Assembly: GCA_023412275.1 (NCBI GenBank)
Contig: JAEYNY010000102.1
Location: 1 to 13,173, forward strand
DNA from: Bacillota bacterium
GTDB taxonomy: Bacteria > Bacillota > Clostridia > Acetivibrionales > DSM-1351
Length of the DNA: 13,173 nucleotides
Direction: 5' to 3'
Positions 7,270 through 13,173 of this stretch are shown here, piece by piece (position 1 is the first letter of the stretch; each line of letters starts with the position of its first letter). Under the pieces are notes generated by a model. It was given only the letters and a program-made list of their open reading frames with translations, was not told where the DNA came from and searched no databases. A program made the translations under genes and the position numbers.

Positions 7270-8040
7270 TTAATTTTTTTCAAGCCTGACTAATTTAACG
7301 CTTAGCAATAAAAATATAAATGCAGATAAGATAATATTAATTGATGCTGTCATTGGGTTTAGTGTCGGATCTAATTGGATACCATAGTTTTCCGGAGGAA
7401 TATATGTATACATCAAGACGTTATGTATTATGCCCGCACTAAGCAGAGGATGAATATTATTTAGAAAACCGACATTCATTCTTCCCATAGTTGCCATAAT
7501 TAGCAGTAAAGGGTATAGGAGAGTAAAAAAAACAGAAAGAACTTCCGACTTTTTGAATAAAACTATAACAAAAAACACAGGAATTAATGCTGAAAAAATC
7601 AATACTGAATCAATAAATGACATCAAGCAAATAAATGCTATATCCATCCATGACATCTGTATGCGTCCGTTTGAAAACAACGCAAATAGTACGATTTCTA
7701 TCGCAGATAGGTAAATAAGCGTTACAGCCATAAAAAAGATAACAAATAATTTCGAGCCAATATATGTAAGCGGCTTTATAGAACAAGTGAAAATTTGCTT
7801 AAGCATATTATTCTTAAAATCCACATGAAATATTATAAAAGCAAACAAGCTAAGAAGAATAATTGTACAGAAAAATAATACCGGATATGTTTTAAAATAT
7901 GCGTCTTGAGCAGACAGTGTTTTACTCTGATGTATAAGTACCAAGAGTGGCAATACAATAATAATTGCATCAATCAAAGGAAATATCCAGATTTTTTTCC
8001 TCTTAAGCTTATTTATCTCAGCAGATATATTATTGAGCAA
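7270..8040 (-). CDS. ABC-2 type permease, peptide immunity/export
   Basis: A 256-aa integral membrane protein with about six hydrophobic segments. After a short basic N-terminus (KLKRKKIW) come IFPLIDAIIIVLPLLVLI, then segments near LFFCTIILLSLFAFI, LFVIFFMAVTLIYLSAI, FIDSVLIFSALIPVFFVI, FFTLLYPLLLIMA, and a C-terminal ASINIILSAFIFLLLSV. This fits the BcrB/LanE-G class of permeases that pair with a separate ATPase and expel antimicrobial peptides from the membrane. It is the only permease here, so it would have to act as a homodimer. I place the start at TTG 8040 on ribosome binding site spacing. The in-frame GTG at 8049 overlaps the Shine-Dalgarno itself. The gene overlaps the upstream ATPase by 11 bases, so the two are probably coupled. 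Confidence 0.85.
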   Translation of the reverse strand: MLNNISAEINKLKRKKIWIFPLIDAIIIVLPLLVLIHQSKTLSAQDAYFKTYPVLFFCTIILLSLFAFIIFHVDFKNNMLKQIFTCSIKPLTYIGSKLFVIFFMAVTLIYLSAIEIVLFALFSNGRIQMSWMDIAFICLMSFIDSVLIFSALIPVFFVIVLFKKSEVLSVFFTLLYPLLLIMATMGRMNVGFLNNIHPLLSAGIIHNVLMYTYIPPENYGIQLDPTLNPMTASINIILSAFIFLLLSVKLVRLEKN

Positions 8041-8956
8041 TTTGTACACCTCCTGTGAGTTTTAAAAAATGATCCTCTAAAGAAGTATTATGGGAAACTA
8101 TCTCCTCTACCAATATTCCGTCATCATTAAGTATTTTATTTACTTTTCCCATCGGCAGCGTACAATCATAAATATGGATTATACTTTCAGATATTTTCTT
8201 ATAATCACGAATATGACATTTCTCTTCAAGGATAAAGGCAGCCTCTGATGTAGATGAAACAGAAATCCGGGTATATTGCTTATGCTCTTGATTTAGACTA
8301 TCCATTGTTCGTTCTTCCAAAAGTATTCCACTATGTAAAATACCGATTGTGTCGGCTATTTCAGCCACTTCTGATAGAATATGACTGGATAGCAATATAG
8401 TAGTTTTTTTCGAAGAATTTATTTCAAGCAATATATTTCTTATGTCTACTATTCCGGCCGGGTCAAGACCATTTATGGGTTCGTCTAATATCAATACCTC
8501 CGGCTCTAATAACAATGCATTCGCAAGGGCAAGCCTCTGCTTCATTCCTAGTGAATACTGTGAGTAAAGTTTTGTATCTGCATATGGAAGTCCCACAAGT
8601 CCAAGTGTTTTTTGGATGCAGTCCCGTTGAGATACGCCCTTCATTTTTACAAAAACCTCCAGGTTCTCTGTAGATGTTAGGTTAGGGTAAAATGCAGGAG
8701 ACTCAATCATATTGCCAATTCTTTGATATGGAATCTGCTTATAGCTGTCAACTCTCTTGCCAAATAAATTTATTGATCCCATATCTTTTTGTAGTAATCC
8801 AAGCAATAATTTCATTATTGTTGTTTTACCTGCCCCATTTCTGCCTAAAAGACCATAAATACTGCCTTCCTTTATATGAAGGTTCACATTATTGATGACT
8901 ATATTATTGGAAAACTTTTTAACCAAATGCTGTGTTTCGATTACATAATTATCCAA
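8030..8956 (-). CDS. ABC transporter ATPase, bacitracin/lantibiotic-immunity type
   Basis: A 308-aa cytosolic ATPase that would drive the downstream permease. It has Walker A GRNGAGKTT (38-46), signature YSLGMKQR (134-141, the divergent S-L-G-M form usual in BcrA/LanF-type ATPases), Walker B VLILDEP (D158/E159) and H-loop H192. A C-terminal extension of about 85 residues follows the nucleotide-binding core, as usual in this class. The start is TTG at 8956, with GGGAG about nine bases upstream and no better ATG close by. It lies 112 bases after the kinase gene, the largest gap in the upstream half of the operon, which could hold its own promoter. Likely role: self-protection against, or detection of, the peptide made by the cluster. 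Confidence 0.9.
   Translation of the reverse strand: MDNYVIETQHLVKKFSNNIVINNVNLHIKEGSIYGLLGRNGAGKTTIMKLLLGLLQKDMGSINLFGKRVDSYKQIPYQRIGNMIESPAFYPNLTSTENLEVFVKMKGVSQRDCIQKTLGLVGLPYADTKLYSQYSLGMKQRLALANALLLEPEVLILDEPINGLDPAGIVDIRNILLEINSSKKTTILLSSHILSEVAEIADTIGILHSGILLEERTMDSLNQEHKQYTRISVSSTSEAAFILEEKCHIRDYKKISESIIHIYDCTLPMGKVNKILNDDGILVEEIVSHNTSLEDHFLKLTGGVQIAQ
8049..8054 (-). promoter_or_regulatory. Ribosome binding site fixing a TTG start for the permease
   Basis: AGGAGG on the minus strand shares its last base with the GTG at 8049, so that codon cannot be the start. The TTG at 8040 lies eight bases downstream, an ideal spacing. The site is inside the last codons of the ATPase gene. Confidence 0.8.
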
Positions 8957-9007
8957 AAATAGTTCTCCCTCACTTTATGCTTTAGCTGATAATTGTCTCC
9001 TTTTTTT

Positions 9008-9013
9008 ATTATA
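9008..9013 (-). promoter_or_regulatory. Possible -10 box before the ABC ATPase gene
   Basis: TATAAT on the minus strand in the 112-base gap between kinase and ATPase. No -35 box like TTGACA stands at 16-18 bases, so if it works it may need an activator such as the neighbouring response regulator. AT-rich sequence gives such hits by chance. Confidence 0.3.
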
Positions 9014-9068
9014 AACCCATTTTCTTACATAACACTTGAGAAATCCTAACTTTTTCCTTAATTTTTAT

Positions 9069-10028
9069 CTAAACCAAACTATTATTTTCACCTAATGCCT
9101 TCCTCCCTTTAGGAAATGATATAAAAAATTCTGTTTCTTCACCGTAAATACTTTCTACATTAATGTTTCCACCCATAGAAATAACTAATTGCTTAACTAT
9201 TGCCAATCCTAGTCCACTTCCTTTTCCTCCACGAGTCTTATCACTTTTGTAAAGCCAATTAAATATATATGGCATGTCTACATTTTCGATTCCTATTCCA
9301 TTATCCTTAATTATTATCTTCACATATGAAGTCATTTCTTCTACTGAAACATGTATTTGACTACATTGGCTATGCATTATTGTGTTTTGTATAATGTTGT
9401 TAATTATTCTGTTGTAGGCATTTTTATCAATATTTAACTTGATTTCCTCATCTTGAATATCTGCATGTAGTTCGATCTCATTTTTTGTAAGTAATGGGAG
9501 CCAATCAATAATAATGTTTCTTGTAAGCTCATTAATATCAATTTCTTCTATGGATAGAGTTATTCCATTTGTATTGCACAATTTGAACCATTCAAAGAGG
9601 TCATCTGTAAAACTTTTCAGATCATAGGCTTTCTTTGTGGCTACCAGTATATATTCCGATTTATCTTTATCTGTAACTAAATTCTGCTGCAATGCTTCCA
9701 GATAGCCAATCAATGACGCCAAAGGCGTTCTTACATCATGTGATAAACTAGTTAAAACTATTTGCTGAGCTTCAATGTCTTTCTTAAGACTTGCGACTAT
9801 TGCTTCCTGTGTGTGCATTACATCTACCATTTTAAAAAGAAGATTTTCTAGTGAATGGTCTTTAATAACAATCTGCCTGCTGCTTTCATTAGTTAGAATA
9901 TTATCAAGGTTCTTTTCGGCTTTTTTAATGTTATCTAATATTTGCCTTAACCAAAGAGATAACAATATAACAATAATTATTAGTATAACTATTGTGTCAA
10001 TTAATGCTAAGATGTATATACTGTTCAT
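9069..10028 (-). CDS. Sensor histidine kinase, single N-terminal membrane segment
   Basis: A 319-aa kinase. One hydrophobic segment spans residues 4-27, followed by a coiled linker of about 65 residues. The H-box SHDVRTPLASL carries H97. The catalytic domain has an N-box (IINNIIQNTIMHS), G1 DNGIGI (from D242) and G2 GKGSGLGLA. There is almost no extracytoplasmic part, so signal input is probably inside the membrane or through a partner such as the ABC pair. I choose ATG 10028, which overlaps the regulator's stop as ATGA and has a purine-rich AGGAAAGAGG-like site just upstream. A longer frame to 10067 would overlap the regulator by 43 bases and adds only basic residues before the membrane segment. 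It should phosphorylate the adjacent regulator. Confidence 0.92.
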   Translation of the reverse strand: MNSIYILALIDTIVILIIIVILLSLWLRQILDNIKKAEKNLDNILTNESSRQIVIKDHSLENLLFKMVDVMHTQEAIVASLKKDIEAQQIVLTSLSHDVRTPLASLIGYLEALQQNLVTDKDKSEYILVATKKAYDLKSFTDDLFEWFKLCNTNGITLSIEEIDINELTRNIIIDWLPLLTKNEIELHADIQDEEIKLNIDKNAYNRIINNIIQNTIMHSQCSQIHVSVEEMTSYVKIIIKDNGIGIENVDMPYIFNWLYKSDKTRGGKGSGLGLAIVKQLVISMGGNINVESIYGEETEFFISFPKGRKALGENNSLV

Positions 10029-10729
10029 CCTCTTTCCTTTCCAACAAATTTGTATCCGATTCCCCATATTGTTTGGATAAACTCATACTGTAATGAGTGA
10101 TTATCAATTTTTTTTCGTAGGCGCTGGATGTGAACCATTATATTATTATCGTCGAATGAATATTCATCTTCCCATAAATTGTGATGTATTTGCTTTTTGG
10201 TAAATACCTGTTCATTGTTTCTTGCTAAAAAATAGAGTATTTCAAATTCTTTTGGAGTCAATTGAACTAAGTGGTTATTGATATATACTTCTCTTTTTGA
10301 GTAATTAATGGTTATACCTTGAAAAGACAGCATAATATCGTTTACAGGTGTTTTATTGTTAAACCTCTTATATCTTCTTATGAGGGAATTAATTCTTTCA
10401 ACAAATTCATTTAGCAAATATGGCTTTGTTAAATAATCATCAGCTCCCATCCTTAATCCAGATATCTTATCGTTTTCGCTATCTTTTGCAGTTAGTATTA
10501 GTATAGGTGCAAAAAAATTCTTTCTTACCTCCATCAGTACTTCAAATCCATCCTTTTTCGGGAGCATTATATCTAATACAACTAAATCATAGTCTCCATT
10601 TTGTAAAATTGTTTTTATTGCTTCTTCTCCATCATTACAAACATCTACATAATAGTTCTCTTTTTGTAGCCGTAATTTAATTACTTTGCATAACTCAATG
10701 TCATCATCTACAATAAAAATTCGATACAT
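10025..10729 (-). CDS. OmpR-family response regulator
   Basis: A 234-aa transcription factor. Its receiver domain carries D8-D10, the phospho-acceptor D53 (VVLDIMLPKKDG), T80 and K102. A winged-helix DNA-binding domain covers about residues 135-230 (LTPKEFEILYFLARN, then MVHIQRLRKKID and WGIGYKF). Length and order are standard. GGAGG sits six bases before the ATG at 10729. It is the first gene of the minus-strand operon, 77 bases downstream of the predicted transcription start, and overlaps the kinase gene by four bases. It likely controls its own operon or the ABC pair in response to the peptide or to cell-envelope stress. Confidence 0.95.
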   Translation of the reverse strand: MYRIFIVDDDIELCKVIKLRLQKENYYVDVCNDGEEAIKTILQNGDYDLVVLDIMLPKKDGFEVLMEVRKNFFAPILILTAKDSENDKISGLRMGADDYLTKPYLLNEFVERINSLIRRYKRFNNKTPVNDIMLSFQGITINYSKREVYINNHLVQLTPKEFEILYFLARNNEQVFTKKQIHHNLWEDEYSFDDNNIMVHIQRLRKKIDNHSLQYEFIQTIWGIGYKFVGKERG

Positions 10730-10812
10730 TATCTTCCTCCCGTATATTACTTAATAACCAATCAAATCTGTTTACATTTCTTAACACGCTTATCAAACAA
10801 ATATATGCTAAT

Positions 10813-10841
10813 ATTATAACCGCTGATGTTGTAAATGTAAA
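10813..10841 (-). promoter_or_regulatory. Sigma-A-type promoter of the RiPP operon
   Basis: On the minus strand TTTACA (10836-10841), a 17-base spacer and TATAAT (10813-10818) form a near-consensus promoter. The start point would be near 10806, giving a leader of about 77 bases before the regulator. The -35 hexamer is followed directly by a second TTTACA, a direct repeat that could be part of a regulator site. Confidence 0.7.
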
Positions 10842-10873
10842 ATTATACCTTAGAAGTCATTGAGAGAAAGGTT

Positions 10874-10891
10874 TTGTTGATTTAGCAACAA
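10874..10891. repeat. Small inverted repeat upstream of the operon promoter
   Basis: TTGTTG-ATTTAG-CAACAA is a perfect 6-bp inverted repeat about 33 bases upstream of the -35 box. It is in a place where a regulator could bind, but it is short and unproven. Confidence 0.35.
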
Positions 10892-11078
10892 CATTTACGA
10901 AAACAACAAATATTTTATATCTTTTCAACGCACAAATACTTATTTCTATTTTTATGTAAAGTAGTCATGCTGTTTTTATATAAATTGTTAAAGCTGCCGC
11001 ATAGTGTCCAGCAATAGACGGTGTTAACTGCCAAAATGTTGCCGGAATTGTTGTCCGGATGTGACATAAATACCCTGC

Positions 11079-11096
11079 CCCTTGCCAGGGCAAGGG
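11079..11096. repeat. Hairpin CCCTTGCC-AG-GGCAAGGG
   Basis: An 8-bp perfect stem just past the stop of the ATPase relic. It is followed by a second overlapping hairpin, GGGAGAATT-AAGAC-AATTCTCCC (11094-11116), that spans the stop codon. No U-run follows on either strand, so I do not call a terminator. Confidence 0.6.
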
Positions 11097-11100
11097 AGAA

Positions 11101-11721
11101 TTAAGACAATTCTCCCTGAATGACCAGCTTCACCATGTGATCGTCAATAATATGCCTGCCGTTCTGAGCTCCATAAATCAAGCAATTAGTCAAGCCTTGT
11201 TGACTAGTCGGGCGGCTCCTCCGGAGAACCGGAATACTTCATCAACCGCCTGATCAGAGAAAATATCATCTTCCGTCCCTGCGTAAGAAAGGTGCGTTCT
11301 GACGTACTCTCCGGTCTGTGCCTATCACCGTGTAGGATTGCATGTGGAGCTTGTTCCAAAGCTCACTCTGCCCAACCAGTATCAGTACCATGGGACTCTG
11401 TGAGTCCACCCTGAAGTTCAGTAGAAACCTCACTTCTTCCAGCATCTCGCGGTCCAGCAGGTGTGCCTCATCGACAATGACAACCGGTTGCAGATGCCGA
11501 ATACCGCGTAGTAGCTCGATTTCATGATGGAGTTGCCGCTTGGTATCGCCCCGGTAGAACATTGCCTTTACACCTAGTTGTTCCAGGAGCCCCTTGTAGA
11601 AATGTCCTGGCGCCAATTTGGAATCCGCAAGATACAAGACCATGTACTTTGCCGGATCAAGAGAATCTTTCAGCATGCGGAACGGGCAAGACAACCACGG
11701 TATCTCAGGCAATTCATTTGT
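11101..11721 (-). pseudogene. ExeA-family AAA ATPase of a transposon, broken
   Basis: This is the helper ATPase type that works with DDE transposases. Three frames together restore the C-terminal two thirds. The first covers 11712-11266 and holds RMLKDSLDPAKYMVLYLADS, Walker B VVIVDEAHLL and sensor-like VLILVGQSELW. The second covers ~11316-11190 with TGEYVRTHLSYAG, then DQAVDEVFRFSGGAARLVNKA. The third covers 11181-11101 with LIYGAQNGRHIIDDHMVKL and a stop at 11101. A deletion with frameshift after LHMQSYTVI joins the first two, and an apparent 8-base insertion (ACTAATTG) separates the second and third. The Walker A region is not readable on the minus strand but is present inverted (see 11679-11706). 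The family N-terminus is absent. Clearly non-functional. Confidence 0.85.
11679..11706 (+). other. 28-base micro-inversion carrying the Walker A motif
   Basis: On the plus strand this stretch contains GGAACGGGCAAGACAACC, which encodes G-T-G-K-T-T. The gene around it is on the minus strand and lacks a P-loop. Turning just these 28 bases around makes the minus strand read GTGKTTTVSRMLKDSLD in one frame, joining exactly to the rest of the ATPase. This is direct sequence evidence for a small local inversion within the pseudogene. Confidence 0.65.
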
Positions 11722-11863
11722 AGAGGAAATTACTGTAACATCCGATGAATTGCGGGCTTTTTTTAATTACATATCAATATAATGAAAAAGGGTTGGCATT
11801 AACGTTTCTAAGTCTTTGAATGATAATAAACGGAGTATATTTTTCTGGCTTAGATAATATGAA

Positions 11864-12091
11864 GTGAAAAAAGAGTTAATTGAAAACGAATGGGATATAT
11901 CAGACGAAGAACTTATTGACTCTTTATTACCGACATTAATAGCGTAGAAGACTTAGAAAAAGTATTGTCCAGATACCTAGATGACTTTTCCGGCTTGGAT
12001 GTAGAATGGAAGTGCAATAATCCAATATAAAAGAGAGATTAATTGGGAAAGTGTAGGCTATACGCTTTATGCAGAATTTGAGTGCCGATAA
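11864..12091 (+). pseudogene. Small frameshifted ORF, unrecognised
   Basis: Three plus-strand segments in successive frames look coding. GTG at 11864 reads KKELIENEWDISDEELIDSL to a TAG at 11945. A shifted frame from 11941 reads SVEDLEKVLSRYLDDFSG, then LDVEWKCNNPI, to a TAA at 12028. A third frame from 12029 reads KREINWESVGYTLYAEFECR to a TAA at 12089. Joined, they give about 75 residues of an acidic soluble protein. No ribosome binding site precedes the GTG. I do not recognise the family. A chance match of three frames is possible but the amino-acid composition argues for a decayed gene. Confidence 0.4.
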
Positions 12092-12271
12092 GTATTGGCA
12101 GTAGATGGGGCTTGGAGTAAATCCAGCCTCTTTTGTTTTGTCTCCCCCGCTGCCTTCCTCCGCAGCAGGCGCAGGGGATGCCGGAATGCCCGGTGCCGCT
12201 TGTCCCGGACCGGCATCTACGGCTGCAGGATCGTACAACTTGGATTCATGCCACCGTCCACACCCGTTGGT

Positions 12272-12502
12272 TCATTTCCCTACACCGGACGTGACACACG
12301 CTACTTTGTACCTGTTACGGTTCGAAGCTGTGGCCTTTGTTGTTTTGATAGCATATATAATATATTCCTCTAAACTTTGATGGGCAATTCTATGTTGTTT
12401 CCAGACCTAGGAAGAATTAATTTTACCGTCATTGAGTAGTCTATAGATAATTTTCTTGTTTGCGTAGAGCAGATCGGCGAGTTGACAAGGCGTTAGTATA
12501 TG
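12272..12502 (-). pseudogene. Excisionase/MerR-like helix-turn-helix gene with in-frame TAG
   Basis: The minus-strand frame reads HILTPCQLADLLYANKKIIY, then RLLNDGKINSS, a TAG at 12407-12409, then VWKQHRIAHQSLEEYIIYAI, ending in TGA at 12272. This matches the excisionase-family layout L-T-x-x-x-L-A-x-x-L...Y-R-L-L-x-x-G-K-I...V-G-x-x-W-R-I-x-x-x-x-L-E-E-Y-I. The TAG falls where a lysine codon is usual (K-V-G/W), so a single A-to-T change of AAG may have killed it. No clear start codon precedes the domain. Such proteins direct excision of integrative elements or serve as small regulators. No integrase is in the window, so this is a remnant. Confidence 0.6.
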
Positions 12503-12674
12503 TCTTTTGGCATCTCTGCACTGCAGCTTTCGTTCCCTTTCTACGAAGATAAATAATAAAACAGAACATATTAAGTGTATGAAGGATACATATATACTTA
12601 CAATATAGTATAGTCCATTAATCTACGTAATAAAAAATGCAGGCATTGCTTTTACTTTTTCGAAAAGGTGAGTG

Positions 12675-13173
12675 ATGAGAATGGCTAAAGGATTGAAAGA
12701 ATACAACCGGAAAAGGAATTTTGACAAGACCGGAGAACCTGCAGGAATGCCTGCAGGAAGATCAGAAGGAAGCCACGAAGCTATACCGGAAAAACCAGAA
12801 AAACCGGGAGAGCCTGAAGATCCCGAAGGGCGTCTAAGGTTTGTGGTTCAGCACCATATGGCCAGCAGGGATCATTTCGACTTCCGCCTTGAATGGGACT
12901 GGGCACTCTTAAGCTGGGCAGTGCCCAAGGGACCATCCTATAATACGCGTGACAAGAGGCTCGCCGTGCAAGTGGAGGATCATCCCCTGGAATACAGGAA
13001 CTTCGAGGGGATTATTCCAAAGGGGGAGTACGGCGGCGGAACTGTGATGCTCTGGGACGAAGGCTTCTGGGAACCTCAGTCGGATGTGGACGAAGGACTT
13101 AACAAGGGTTCGCTCAAGTTTATGCTTAAGGGAAGAAGATTAAAGGGGAAATGGGCCCTGGTCCGGCTGAAAG
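12675..13173 (+). CDS. LigD-type DNA 3'-phosphoesterase, partial (runs off the window)
   Basis: The 166 visible residues cover the 3'-phosphoesterase module of the bacterial NHEJ protein LigD, which trims 3'-phosphates and terminal ribonucleotides at breaks. The catalytic residues are present: H61, H67, D69 and R71 in QHHMASRDHFDFRLE, and H103 and Y107 in VEDHPLEYRNFEG. PKGEYGGGTVMLWDEGFW and KGRRLKGKWALVRLK follow, as in the family. A polar, Pro/Glu/Gly-rich stretch (residues 18-52) precedes the domain. ATG 12675 has AAAAGG six bases upstream, and ATG 12681, in the same frame, is the alternative. The window ends near the end of this domain, so whether a ligase domain follows is unknown. The richer GC sets it apart from the AT-rich RiPP operon and suggests host-core sequence. 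Confidence 0.93.
   Translation, partial: MRMAKGLKEYNRKRNFDKTGEPAGMPAGRSEGSHEAIPEKPEKPGEPEDPEGRLRFVVQHHMASRDHFDFRLEWDWALLSWAVPKGPSYNTRDKRLAVQVEDHPLEYRNFEGIIPKGEYGGGTVMLWDEGFWEPQSDVDEGLNKGSLKFMLKGRRLKGKWALVRLK

Larger units (their letters stand above)
11044..11753 (-). mobile_element. Relic of an ExeA-ATPase transposon, internally deleted
   Basis: Two similar ends face each other. The plus strand at 11044-11071 carries GGAATTG, then CGGATGTGACATAAAT. The minus strand at 11753-11725 carries GCAATTCAT, then CGGATGTTACAGTAATT. Between them lies only the ATPase gene remnant. The transposase gene that normally precedes such an ATPase, and the ATPase N-terminus, are missing. The imperfect ends and broken reading frame indicate an old, dead element. 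The repeat pair was found by eye and needs comparison with intact relatives. Confidence 0.5.
11760..12674. other. Gene-poor stretch with relics only
   Basis: Apart from the two decayed ORFs listed separately I see no intact gene here. A GC-rich patch at about 12120-12240 is open on several frames. On the minus strand it gives an Ala/Pro/Gly-rich run (DPAAVDAGPGQAAPGIPASP) with no ATG and no ribosome binding site. It may be the remains of another gene. Bases 12540-12660 are AT-rich and presumably carry the promoter of the ligD-like gene, but no convincing -35/-10 pair stands out. Confidence 0.5.

Noticed and set aside
11709..11764. Plus-strand terminator (GCAATTCAT...ATGAATTGC followed by T7)
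   Set aside because: The 9-bp arms are separated by about 27 bases and no gene ends upstream on that strand. The repeat is better explained by the decayed transposon end.
11936..12238. Minus-strand 100-aa ORF with an Ala/Pro-rich start
   Set aside because: It would start at an unsupported TTG with no Shine-Dalgarno, and its second half is the antisense of the decayed plus-strand small ORF. The Ala/Pro run may be a remnant but not a gene.
12105..12380. Plus-strand 91-aa ORF rich in Ala, Pro and Gly
   Set aside because: It lies in a GC-rich patch open in several frames, has no ribosome binding site, and overlaps the better-supported excisionase relic on the other strand.
1..13173. CRISPR array, tRNA, rRNA or known riboswitch
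   Set aside because: No regularly spaced repeats, cloverleaf-like sequence or conserved riboswitch core was seen on either strand.

Overview
The window reads as an accessory island of a low-GC Gram-positive bacterium, most likely a member of the Clostridia. The basis is the AT-rich codon use, strong AGGAGG-type ribosome binding sites, TTG/GTG starts, a clostridial-style Cys-rich RiPP cluster, and a stand-alone LigD-type 3'-phosphoesterase. No 16S or housekeeping marker is present, so the genus is not called.

Layout. Bases ~22-2407: a complete IS21-family insertion sequence (istA and istB on the minus strand) with two-part terminal inverted repeats. It abuts a truncated RHS-repeat gene fragment on the plus strand (~2410-2684). 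Bases 2757-10729: eight genes, all on the minus strand, read from right to left. They are an OmpR-type response regulator, a one-TM histidine kinase, an ABC-2 type immunity-like ATPase and permease, a 721-aa radical SAM/SPASM protein, a 105-aa partner protein, a 54-aa Cys-rich precursor peptide (4503-4667), and a fused TMD-NBD peptide exporter. A good sigma-A-type promoter (10813-10841) lies in front of the response regulator. Bases ~11040-11755: a decayed, internally deleted transposon carrying a broken ExeA-type ATPase. Bases 11760-12674: relics only (a small frameshifted ORF, and an excisionase-like gene with an in-frame TAG). Bases 12675-13173: the start of a LigD 3'-phosphoesterase gene on the plus strand, running off the window.

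How it works together. The central operon looks like a self-contained system that makes, exports and resists a ribosomally made, radical-SAM-modified peptide. The precursor has nine cysteines, mostly spaced as C-x-x-x-C and C-x-x-C. The radical SAM enzyme and the 105-aa protein would modify it, the 550-aa ABC protein would export it, and the second ABC pair with the two-component system would sense it or give immunity. The gene set resembles the 'CXXX-repeat peptide' maturation systems known from genome mining, but here the radical SAM protein carries a second SPASM-like half with no second radical SAM core, apparently two maturation proteins fused. This is the system most worth following up. 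The flanks (IS21, rhs fragment, ExeA-transposon relic, excisionase relic) mark the region as a hot spot of insertion and decay beside the ligD-like gene.
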